A stretch of DNA of 64,000 nucleotides from Methanomicrobiales archaeon. Lineage in GTDB: Archaea > Halobacteriota > Methanomicrobia > Methanomicrobiales > Methanospirillaceae. This document shows positions 47,334-55,122 of this stretch, piece after piece. The DNA is taken from assembly GCA_025350045.1 (NCBI GenBank), contig JANXYM010000012.1, positions 41,593 through 105,592 of the forward strand. The letters run 5' to 3'. The position numbers and the translations under genes were made by a program. Position 1 is the stretch's first letter. Each line of letters begins with the position of its first letter. Below the pieces are notes generated by a model. That model was not told the DNA's origin, searched no databases, and saw nothing but the letters and a program-made list of their open reading frames with translations.

Positions 47334-48572
47334 TCAGGGGAACCGGACAACTTCCCAGTTCTCCTGCAGCAGGTTTTTTTCGGGCACCGGTTCTTTTAAG
47401 AACCTGACAAAATCGCCAAAGTACAGCCAGGTATTCGCACCATCATACCGGGGTAATGAGCCGGTTGTCTGCATCTCGGTCTCGTTGATCGGACTTGCAA
47501 TCTGGTCATATTCGCGGAACACGAAGGGATATCCCTCGCCGCCAATGATGGAGGGTTTGCCCGTCACAACCTCAAAGTGAAGATGCGGGATATCAGACTG
47601 GCCGGTGTTGCCAAGGAGGCCAATCACCTGTCCTTCCCTCACCTTGTCGCCCTTTTTGACTTTGATGGACCCGGGGATGATATGGCAGTAGCCGGCATAT
47701 TTGCCATTTCCGATATCGATGATCACGGTGTTGCCGGTGCCGGTCTCAAAGGCAAAGGGCGGGAGTTTATAGATGATCTCGTTGTCCGGAACCCCGTCGC
47801 GGACATCGACGACGGTCCCGTCGGCAACCGCAAGGAGCTCCCTGCCGTACCCGAGGAAATTTTTGGCAAGGGTCGCGTTCCCCTGCGCAGCATTCCCGGT
47901 GACCGGGTCGATGTAGAACCAGTCCTGCGCATACCGCTGGTCAACCGTTGTTACACCGTTTATCGTGACCGGCATCAGGAAGTGATGGGTTGTGGGGAGT
48001 GTTGTCTCCATAACGACCCATCCCGGTCCCTTCACCGGTGAACCGAGAACTACCGGCTGTAAGTCTTTCCTGACGATAACCTCGCCGCCGGTAACGGTTG
48101 CCGGGGGAAGTCCGCTGGCACTACGGTTCAGTAAAAGCCGGTGGATGAGCTTGTCCGGCACGGCATCCGGGCTGACCTTGAACCAGAGGGAGATTCTCGG
48201 GACGGCAAGTTTCAGGGTGCCGTTCATCTGCTCTTCTGCGGTTGGCGGGGGATTTGACGCGGGCTGCCAGCACCTCTTCCAGACGTTTGCCGGGGGTGTG
48301 TAGATGACCTTTCCCGTGGCCGGATCGATCACCTCGATCGTTTCCGGCACCAAATCCCCCAGCGACCGGAGTTCCAGTTCGTAGGCAATGTTGACGCCGT
48401 TTGTGCTCTTGACCGGGATGGGCGCGACCGGGTTGGTCATCGTCACCGCAGGTTCAGCCATGGCAGCAGGGGCCGCAGGTACCAGCTGTTGTGCTGCAGG
48501 CTGGGTGCATCCTGCACTAAGGATCATGGCAATTGCGATAAGTATGATGCAGAGAGAATGTTTCGCTGGCAT
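47334..48572 (-). CDS. M23-family peptidase, lipoprotein
   Basis: 412 residues. Lipobox ILSAGC (Cys22). A long N-terminal beta domain (about 40-240) precedes a lysostaphin-type M23 domain at about 245-365 with VIDIGNGKYAGYCHI, KKGDKVREGQVIGLLGNTG and the metal/catalytic HLHFEV. M23 enzymes cut peptide cross-links in bacterial walls; in an organism without murein the target may be surface protein or competitor cells. A second zinc-binding His/Asp is less clear, so it could be an inactive scaffold. Flanked on the same strand by two beta-lactamase-fold genes. Confidence 0.85.
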   Translation of the reverse strand: MPAKHSLCIILIAIAMILSAGCTQPAAQQLVPAAPAAMAEPAVTMTNPVAPIPVKSTNGVNIAYELELRSLGDLVPETIEVIDPATGKVIYTPPANVWKRCWQPASNPPPTAEEQMNGTLKLAVPRISLWFKVSPDAVPDKLIHRLLLNRSASGLPPATVTGGEVIVRKDLQPVVLGSPVKGPGWVVMETTLPTTHHFLMPVTINGVTTVDQRYAQDWFYIDPVTGNAAQGNATLAKNFLGYGRELLAVADGTVVDVRDGVPDNEIIYKLPPFAFETGTGNTVIIDIGNGKYAGYCHIIPGSIKVKKGDKVREGQVIGLLGNTGQSDIPHLHFEVVTGKPSIIGGEGYPFVFREYDQIASPINETEMQTTGSLPRYDGANTWLYFGDFVRFLKEPVPEKNLLQENWEVVRFP

Positions 48573-48701
48573 GATGGTATCATCCTGATTGTGGATGTAA
48601 TTGATAATAAATTGCGTGATTCTTTTTCCTTACCTGCACACGAACGTCCGTCAGGCAGGCTGCGATAAAAAAAGTTGGTGGGGAAGCGTCGGCACATCCG
48701 G

Positions 48702-50219
48702 TCAGATCCGTGAGAACGGGCCGATCTCCTCTGAGTCAAATCCGGTAATTGCCCCGGACATGCTGGTCCTGAAGGTGAGATACCCGACCTGGTCATCCGG
48801 GTTCGGGAACGAGAAGTACCAGGTATTCTCCGTCACGTGCATGAGGGTGCCCGGGTACTTGTCGGGTCCGAGCTGGAACGTCATGTTCAAAGCATCCGCA
48901 CCCTCGCTCACCCGCATCGCGCCGTACAGCTCGTTCCTGTACGTTCCTGCGATGGCGGACGGAGTGATCGTTGCAGGCTTTGCATCTGCGGGCCGTTCAA
49001 CGGATTTGAGGAGCGAGTTCCACCCTGCCTGGCTGGCCTTCTCCTTCACCTGCAGGTCAATGCCGCTCTTCCCGATATACCGCTCGAGGAATTCGTCCCG
49101 CACCGCTTCAGGGAAGACCGTCAGCTGTTTGTTGGCTATGACGACAAGGCCGGTCTTCTTTCCGGGGATGAGGATCACGATCGAGCGGACACCGTCAAGC
49201 GCCCCGTTCTTCTCGATGACCCGCTCGTCAAGGAAATGGTATGAGTCGCAGCCGAGGCCGACTGCCCCGTTCAGGTCGTTTAAGGGCCCGCTGTGCGGGG
49301 CAACAAGGCTTGCGGCGTGGATTTCCTGTACTGTCTTCGGGGTGAGAACCTGTCTCCCGTCAACCGAGCCGTTGTTTAACATCATCCGCAGCCACTGTGT
49401 CATGTCCCGGCCGGTGGAGACCACCTGGCCGGCCGCGGGGAAACCTGCCTCTTCAAGGGGTATGGTGTGGATATTTCCCGGGGCACCTCCGTGGCCTGAG
49501 ACATGGTTCTCATCAAGGTACAGGGTCTCCGGGTGGGCTCCCGACCGCGTCATACCGAGAGGCTGGATGATCCGCGCGTCGGTTAAGTCCTCCCAGCTCC
49601 GGTTGTCCACTGTTGCCGCGGCTTCCCCGGCGATGAAGAAACCCGCATTCGAGTAGATGTACTTCTCCCGGAAACTGGAACCAGGCGAAAGGTAGCGCAT
49701 CCGCTCCAGCATATCGCTGTTCGGGTACCCGAGCCTTCCCAGCAGATCGCCATCAAAATGTTTAAATCCCGTGCGGTGGGCGAGCAGGTCGCGGAGGGTC
49801 GCGTGCTCACCGGCGTACGTATCTTTCAGGGCAAATCCCGGCAGGTACGTGACAACCGGCGTGTCCCAGTCCAGCTTCCCCTCGTCAACAAGCGAGCCGA
49901 CCGCTCCTGCCGTGACGTACTTGGAGACCGATGCGATCTGGAAACGGGTGTCGGGGTCGACTTTCTCCGGCTTTCCGAGCTCCCGGACGCCAAACCCTTT
50001 CAGGTACACGATTTTATCGTCCTCGACAATGCCAACCACGGCACCGGGCACCTCGTACTCGGTCATCTTCTGGCTGACAAAATCATCAAAACCGTCAAGG
50101 TTTCCGGTATTCTGCTGCGCCGGGGCTGTCGAACTGGTACAGCCGGTACAGAAGATCAGGCCGGCCACAAGACAGGCGGCGGTGAACAGGAACGCAACAC
50201 GAAGGGATGAGTTGTTCAT
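48702..50219 (-). CDS. Serine beta-lactamase-fold hydrolase, lipoprotein
   Basis: 505 residues. Lipobox IFCTGC (Cys27). Catalytic S97 in SVSK, YxN in YIYSNAGFFIAGE, and HSGPLNDLNGAVGLG/ KKTGLVVIAN in the later motif region. A C-terminal beta extension (IAGTYRNELYGAMRVSEGADALN) matches that of the 35 kb copy. External, membrane-anchored. Substrate unknown. It is the first of three same-strand genes for secreted hydrolases. Confidence 0.88.
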   Translation of the reverse strand: MNNSSLRVAFLFTAACLVAGLIFCTGCTSSTAPAQQNTGNLDGFDDFVSQKMTEYEVPGAVVGIVEDDKIVYLKGFGVRELGKPEKVDPDTRFQIASVSKYVTAGAVGSLVDEGKLDWDTPVVTYLPGFALKDTYAGEHATLRDLLAHRTGFKHFDGDLLGRLGYPNSDMLERMRYLSPGSSFREKYIYSNAGFFIAGEAAATVDNRSWEDLTDARIIQPLGMTRSGAHPETLYLDENHVSGHGGAPGNIHTIPLEEAGFPAAGQVVSTGRDMTQWLRMMLNNGSVDGRQVLTPKTVQEIHAASLVAPHSGPLNDLNGAVGLGCDSYHFLDERVIEKNGALDGVRSIVILIPGKKTGLVVIANKQLTVFPEAVRDEFLERYIGKSGIDLQVKEKASQAGWNSLLKSVERPADAKPATITPSAIAGTYRNELYGAMRVSEGADALNMTFQLGPDKYPGTLMHVTENTWYFSFPNPDDQVGYLTFRTSMSGAITGFDSEEIGPFSRI

Positions 50220-50481
50220 GAAAGGAAGTTGGGTTCCGATACGAAAAACTTAACGAAATGATGTCTTCGTCCGGGTTATCGTTGGAGCTGAAATGCCACG
50301 GGGCTAAAAAATGTGCCATACCTAAAAACGCTTGCAGCGGTGGGGACCCATGCGGTTAAAGACCACGCAATCGTCCGGAACCTGCGTGTGCTTTTCGTAT
50401 CCCCATCATAGGAGACACCCTGTCGGAGGGGATAAGCAAAAACCCCGGTCTTCCGGAATTGAGCGAGTGAAATAAATTCTA
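50220..50481. other. Intergenic stretch
   Basis: No gene. It separates the hydrolase cluster from the MITE-like element. Confidence 0.4.
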
Positions 50482-50712
50482 GGCTCTGGAGAAATCCTCG
50501 TGTTCCTGTTCCTTGCCAGTTCTCTTCGCTATACCTGAGGGAGATCCCCTCTCTCTTCCGGAGGGGAAGGCATCACAAGGGAAGCACCCCCTTGACCCCC
50601 GGAAGTTCTCGTCGAACTTCTCAAGGGATGTCTGAACGGCGGGGGCAAAAAGCACGAAGTGCCCGAGCCCCAGGAGCGGCTCCTCATTTCATGAATGGAT
50701 TTCTCCAGAGCA
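50482..50712 (+). mobile_element. MITE-like element, left copy
   Basis: About 230 bases with terminal inverted repeats: GGCTCTGGAGAAATCC at the left and GGATTTCTCCAGAGC at the right. It carries no ORF of its own. The interior (cgctatacctgagggaga, then gaagcacccccttgaccccc) matches the reverse complement of 51435-51685 along its whole length. A non-autonomous transposable element is the best reading; no transposase is in the window. Confidence 0.7.
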
Positions 50713-50795
50713 GAATCATTAAAACAAACGGGGGATTTTCGTAGCAGGAATAAGAATATATCCTTTTATATCAGGATTGCATTGATAGATTGTAA

Positions 50796-51422
50796 GTGCA
50801 GAAAACAGGAGTTGGGAGGAATTTGTTGCCGAACTTCAATACTCGAATTTTCTGGTTATATCTCACTATTACTCTTTCCATTATTGCAATCGTCATGGCC
50901 GTTTTCAGCCTGTCACATGGTATTAACGATATTTTTCCTTATTTTTTCCTTCTCCCGATGCTCATCGTAATCTATGCATTTCCTCAACGGGGTATACTTT
51001 TTACCCTTGCGATGGGTTGGATTTACCTTACCCTGGTATATGTGTTCGGAACAATTTCAATCAGGGTTATCGCGGCTCATACCGCCTGGTTTTACATCTA
51101 TGTCTCTCTTGGGGTGGTCATCTCATCCTTTGTAGAAAGTTCAAGACGCGATAAAGAACATGTCGAACAGATAAAAAGGGAAGCATTCCAGAAGATTGAG
51201 CATAATATGGAACAATTTGCTATGCTCAGTGACCAGATCAGGAACCCTCTTCAGGCAATAATGCTGTATTCTGATGAAAATTCTGATGCGGAGGTGAAGG
51301 GTCGCATCTCGCACCAGATACAGATAATTGAAAAAATTCTTGACACCATTGACGAGAGTTATCTGGAGTCAGAAAAGATCAGGAAATTTTTACGGAAATA
51401 TTGCGATTTCCAGAAAAAATAA
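50796..51422 (+). CDS. Kinase-less membrane sensor protein
   Basis: 208 residues from GTG 50796. A TATA-like tttatatc (50765-50772) is 28 bases upstream, fitting a leaderless start. Four membrane segments (about 17-115) closely resemble those of the histidine kinase at 10523, including SHGINDIFPYFFLLP. A dimerisation-helix-like region follows, but the H-box histidine is Asp (LSDQIRNPLQAIMLY) and there is no ATPase domain; it ends ESEKIRKFLRKYCDFQKK. It could be a decoy or modulator of the full kinases, or a truncated relic. Flanked by inverted MITE-like copies. Confidence 0.75.
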   Translation: MQKTGVGRNLLPNFNTRIFWLYLTITLSIIAIVMAVFSLSHGINDIFPYFFLLPMLIVIYAFPQRGILFTLAMGWIYLTLVYVFGTISIRVIAAHTAWFYIYVSLGVVISSFVESSRRDKEHVEQIKREAFQKIEHNMEQFAMLSDQIRNPLQAIMLYSDENSDAEVKGRISHQIQIIEKILDTIDESYLESEKIRKFLRKYCDFQKK

Positions 51423-51434
51423 GAAAAATAATTG

Positions 51435-51685
51435 TTCTGGAGAAATCCTTTCGGGAAATGAGGAGTCACTCATGGGGGCTCTTTGCACTTCGTACTTTTT
51501 GCCCCCCGCCGCTCAGGAATCCCCCCATGTAGCGATACCTTGAGAAGTTCGAGGAGAACATCCGGGGGTCACGGGGTGCTCCCCTTGGAATGCCTTCCCC
51601 TCCGGGGGAGAGAGGAGAGTCACCCTCATGTATCGCGAAGAGAACTGGCAAGTAACGGGAAAATGAGGATTTTTCCAGAGCCAAA
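51435..51685 (-). mobile_element. MITE-like element, right copy (inverted)
   Basis: About 250 bases, inverted relative to the left copy. Ends are ttctggagaaatcc and ggatttttccagagcc. The interior agrees with the left copy at most positions, allowing small gaps. Its right end abuts the remnant of the aldo/keto reductase gene. Confidence 0.7.
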
Positions 51686-52262
51686 AACACACCATCATTT
51701 CAGCATCTTGCGGGTTCCACCCGGCTATCCCCCGGCAGTACCATAACGTCTGCCTGAACATCTGCTTTGCCGTGGCAACCCTTTGTTCGAGATCAGGTCC
51801 TTCAAGTTCTTTCACAACGGATTCGAGAACTGTCGGTATGTCGATGCGCTGGGGGCACTTTTCCACGCACTGCCCGCATTGTACGCACAGGGATGCAAAC
51901 TCGGGTGTTCCCAGGGCAACAGCGCCACCCAGGCGTGCAGCATACATGAACTTCTCCCCATCGGGATCGTCTGCAAGGGTCAGGTTGTTGTAATGTTCGA
52001 AACACAATGGGATGTTTACCCCGGAAGGACAGGGCATGCAGTACTGGCAACCAGTGCAACCGACTTTCATCAGTTCCCGGTACTTGCTCTCCACCCTCTT
52101 TACAAGGTTCAGTTCCGCCCCGGTCAGGGAATTTGCCTGTGCCTGTCCTGCCACCCTGATATTTTCCCGGATGTTCTCCTCGTCATTCATCCCGGAGAGG
52201 ACAACGGTGACTTCGGGATGGTTCCATACCCAGCGAAGCGCCCATTCCGCCGGGGTCCAGGG
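51686..52262 (-). pseudogene. Aldo/keto reductase with ferredoxin domain, C-terminal remnant
   Basis: About 190 codons read PAEWALRWVWNHPEVTVVLSGMNDEENIRENI, then GCTGCQYCMPCPSGVNIP and CVQCGQCVEKCPQRIDIP, the Cys motifs of the [4Fe-4S] part of this reductase family. The first ~190-200 residues of the barrel with the catalytic Tyr and NADPH site are missing; upstream of 52262 the frame has no similarity. At its 3' end the frame runs into the MITE-like element. A gene broken at both ends. Confidence 0.8.
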
Positions 52263-52363
52263 GCCAAAAACCCTCTTATGATAACAAACCCTCCGAAAAT
52301 TTTTAAGGAATGGGGGGTGGGGGTAAAAATAGCATACTGCCCCGGCCCGCAAAACATACGAAA

Positions 52364-52395
52364 TTTTTATATTGTAAATGTCAATACATTTACAT
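52364..52395 (+). promoter_or_regulatory. TATA box and palindromic operator, gene at 52396
   Basis: TATA-like ttttatattg (52366-52374) is followed by TGTAAATG (52373-52380), six bases, and CATTTACA (52387-52394). The palindrome covers the expected start of transcription, two bases before ATG 52396, so the transcript should be leaderless. The layout is the same as at 53485-53514. Confidence 0.65.
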
Positions 52396-53388
52396 ATGTC
52401 CAGACAAGCCAGCAAAAACCCTTCCAGGTCCTGGAATATGATCTTCCTGCTTATCCTGGCAGGTGCAGCAACCCTGATGATATTCCCTGTATCTGCAGAA
52501 ACGGGAGTCACGATCTCTGCATACGGGGACCAGTCGTATTATTATGGTGAAGAAGTGATCCTTCACGGAAATAATTCCATTTCCGACACTACCTATCTTT
52601 TCATCACCGGTCCCAACCTCCCTGCCGGGGGCGGGAAACTTACCTTCCCCCACGAGGGAGCAGTACTGGGAGAACCCGGAACGTTTACCGTAGTAAAAAC
52701 AAGACCGGACAAGACATGGGAATATTCCTATTACACGGCAAACATTCTGATGGATGCCGGGTCGTTCACCATCTATGCGGCAAGCCAGCCGGCAACAGAT
52801 GACCTGGCAGCCAATGTAACCTCAAGCCGGATGAGTATCATTCTCAAACGTCCCTTTATCATGGCAGAGATCTCCCCGGCCACGGTTTCAAAAGGGCAGT
52901 CCTTCACGATCAATGGAACTGCGGAAGGAAACCCACCCTCCGTCCAGATCTGGATTTTTGGCAATAACTACGTGTTTAATACCATAACTCCGGTAAATTC
53001 CAATGCATCCTTTACTTTCACTGGTGATACTCACCTTTCAGGGAATCTTCCCAACGGCCAATGTTTTCTCATTGTTCAGCACTCGATGCAGAACAACCAG
53101 TTCGACATCGTTGCCAGCGGGGATTACGTCCGCACCCTGCAGGGAAACAACGGTATGAATCTCTTTAAAGTCAATGGTGCCGGAAGCCTTCAGGGCAGGG
53201 ACGCAGCAGCGGCACTCACTGCTGCGCTCAGTGACCCAAAAAATGGTGACGATACCTTTACGGTGATCCCCTTTACTGTCGATGACACGGGACCTTCAGT
53301 ACCACAGACGCAGCCGGCCCTGCTTCCGTTTGCCCTGTTCGGAGCAGTTGTTCTCATTGTGGGAATTGTAATGTGGAAGCGGCATTAG
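52396..53388 (+). CDS. Secreted, C-terminally anchored surface protein
   Basis: 330 residues from ATG 52396. Signal peptide (MIFLLILAGAATLMIFPVSA), then beta-sandwich-like domains (about 35-155 and 160-285): VTISAYGDQSYYYGEEVILHG, SPATVSKGQSFTINGTAEG. These resemble repeats of Methanomicrobiales S-layer/adhesin-type proteins. A single C-terminal membrane segment (LLPFALFGAVVLIVGIVMW) ends in KRH, so the bulk faces outward. Six or more N-x-S/T sites are present. Probably controlled by the HTH protein at 53516 through the shared operator. Confidence 0.8.
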   Translation: MSRQASKNPSRSWNMIFLLILAGAATLMIFPVSAETGVTISAYGDQSYYYGEEVILHGNNSISDTTYLFITGPNLPAGGGKLTFPHEGAVLGEPGTFTVVKTRPDKTWEYSYYTANILMDAGSFTIYAASQPATDDLAANVTSSRMSIILKRPFIMAEISPATVSKGQSFTINGTAEGNPPSVQIWIFGNNYVFNTITPVNSNASFTFTGDTHLSGNLPNGQCFLIVQHSMQNNQFDIVASGDYVRTLQGNNGMNLFKVNGAGSLQGRDAAAALTAALSDPKNGDDTFTVIPFTVDDTGPSVPQTQPALLPFALFGAVVLIVGIVMWKRH

Positions 53389-53484
53389 GAATTACCTTTT
53401 TTTCCCAAAGGTACCGGCGTACCGGTATTCTTCACTCATCTTTCGTTATGGTGGCCGGGATAAACCGGCATCCCGTCCCGATAC

Positions 53485-53515
53485 TTTTATATTGTAAATG
53501 TCCATACATTTACAC
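53485..53515 (+). promoter_or_regulatory. TATA box and palindromic operator, HTH operon
   Basis: TATA-like ttttatattg is followed by TGTAAATG (53493-53500), six bases and CATTTACA (53507-53514), with the ATG at 53516. It matches 52366-52395 at nearly every base. Confidence 0.65.
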
Positions 53516-53965
53516 ATGTTCCTGCCAATGAACGAGAAACAGTTCGGGTTCTGGAAGATGCGGCGCAGCGGGATGTCCAACATCTCCATTGCAAACCTTG
53601 TCGGGATAACAAGGCAGGGCGTTTCCCAGGCGCTCCTCGCGATGGACGAGAAGATCGAGTCCTCGCTCCGGGAGATGGCCCACGCAAACCGGATCCAGGT
53701 TGAGAAGATCGATGGGGGACGCGGGGTACTTTTCGGCAAATCCATTCCGTTCCAGACAAATGCCTACATCTTCGTTTCGGAGAAGCATGGCATGCAGGTC
53801 TGGTACGAGCATGATGGCGACTGCGGGTCATGCGACGAGTACACAAAGTGCATCGAATTCATCTGGGATTTCGCTACGGAACTCGGGATCAAAATAGAGA
53901 AAACTGCCGAACCGACAAAGATGGCTGAAGAACTGCTCACAAAAATCAGGGAGAGTATACCATGA
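53516..53965 (+). CDS. Tfx-like HTH regulator with C-terminal Cys motif
   Basis: 149 residues from ATG 53516, the position equivalent to the first gene's leaderless start; ATG 53528 is an alternative. The HTH (about 5-50) reads NEKQFGFWKMRRSGMSNISIANLVGITRQGVSQALLAMDEKI, as in Tfx-type archaeal regulators. The C-terminal domain carries DCGSCDEYTKC near residue 105 (C-x2-C-x5-C), a possible metal or redox switch. It probably binds the TGTAAATG-N6-CATTTACA palindrome over its own promoter and that of 52396. Its stop overlaps the next gene. Confidence 0.8.
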   Translation: MFLPMNEKQFGFWKMRRSGMSNISIANLVGITRQGVSQALLAMDEKIESSLREMAHANRIQVEKIDGGRGVLFGKSIPFQTNAYIFVSEKHGMQVWYEHDGDCGSCDEYTKCIEFIWDFATELGIKIEKTAEPTKMAEELLTKIRESIP

Positions 53966-55122
53966 TCCGGGTATCGGAAATAGCTGAACACTGGTTCGGC
54001 CTGTGCCGGAAACCCCCGGCTCTTCGTACCGCTCCTGCACTCATTGTTCTGGAATCTGAACCGGCTCATCCGGTTCAACCTGATGGCAGCGGACCTGTAG
54101 GCAGGCCCGGCAGGATTAGGGATGGGATAAGCATCGCTGCTGCGAGCCTGAAGGCACTGGTCAGGGACCGGCAGCTGCTCGGGTTTGCGTTCCTTGCCGG
54201 GCTCATCATGCTCTTTCTGGTGCTTGCAGAAGGATGGAGTCACCGGTATATTGACCCGGCATTTCCTGTCACAGTACTTATCGGGGACTCGTCTTTTTAC
54301 GTGGACTTCCAGTACCTGTGGGTTGGCATCCCCATCGGGGAATCGCACGTTATCTTTTATTGGGGGCTCTTTCTGATTGAGCTGGTCTGCCTCTCCGGTT
54401 TCATCTTCATACTGGCAGGCCTCCTCCTGTACCGGAACGGGAACAAAAAAACACCGTTCACGGTCCGCGAGGGACTTTCCGGGATCCGTGGATCCCTTGG
54501 CTCCCTTGCGGCCCTGTCCGTGGGAATGGCATTTGTTGCAACTGTTGCCTATGACCTCATGTTCAACAGCCTGTTGTTTGCCGGCATTATCCGCAGCATC
54601 ATGGAGCTCTTCTGGCTGCCCTATGCGTACTACGAGCCGCAGAACTGGACCCTGGGGGCGATCTACTACTCTGCGTACTTTTTCGGCCTTGAGATCATGG
54701 TTGTCAATGTCCTCCTGTTCCTGGCAGCCCTGTACCTGGTACCGGCCATAGTTCTGGAAAAGAAGGGACTCCTTCCTGCACTTGCGGGATCCGTAACCCT
54801 GTTCCGGCGGATCTGGCGCGAGGTGCTGGGATGCCTCATGGTCTTTGGGTTCATCTTCCTGGGGGTTTTTGCCGTCGGGCTCCTGATCGGCCAGTCCCCC
54901 GCCCTGCTCAACCATGACTATGACTTCTTCATCTCCCGTTCGCGGGGGTACCTGCCGATGATGGTCATCTGTTACGGGTTCATTGTTGCCTGCTGGGCCC
55001 TGATGGCTGCGGGTTTTACTGCTGCGGGTGTTGCGATTGCGGATCTCTACCGGGCAGGGAAGAACAACGGGATAGCCGGTATACCGGAGGGGCATATCCA
55101 AAAACCGGAGCCGGTTGTATGA
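53962..55122 (+). CDS. Six-TM membrane protein, paralogue 1
   Basis: 386 residues. A soluble N-terminus (VSEIAEHWFGLCRKPPALRTAP) of about 60 residues precedes six predicted membrane segments (FAFLAGLIMLFLVLAEG; VIFYWGLFLIELVCLSGFIFILAG; LGSLAALSVGMAFVATVAYDLM; FGLEIMVVNVLLFLAALYLVPAIVL; LGCLMVFGFIFLGVFAVGLLIG; LPMMVICYGFIVACWALMAAGF). No transporter signature is seen. The RKP-containing head is shared with paralogue 2 and may bind a soluble partner. The ATG overlaps the regulator gene's stop. Confidence 0.75.
   Translation: MIRVSEIAEHWFGLCRKPPALRTAPALIVLESEPAHPVQPDGSGPVGRPGRIRDGISIAAASLKALVRDRQLLGFAFLAGLIMLFLVLAEGWSHRYIDPAFPVTVLIGDSSFYVDFQYLWVGIPIGESHVIFYWGLFLIELVCLSGFIFILAGLLLYRNGNKKTPFTVREGLSGIRGSLGSLAALSVGMAFVATVAYDLMFNSLLFAGIIRSIMELFWLPYAYYEPQNWTLGAIYYSAYFFGLEIMVVNVLLFLAALYLVPAIVLEKKGLLPALAGSVTLFRRIWREVLGCLMVFGFIFLGVFAVGLLIGQSPALLNHDYDFFISRSRGYLPMMVICYGFIVACWALMAAGFTAAGVAIADLYRAGKNNGIAGIPEGHIQKPEPVV

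Noticed and set aside
48601..49656. 351-codon plus-strand frame
   Set aside because: Antisense shadow of the beta-lactamase-fold gene at 48702-50219.
51513..52511. Intact 332-residue ferredoxin-like protein
   Set aside because: Its first ~85 residues read through the promoter of 52396 and its last ~60 read the MITE-like element; only the middle is reductase.
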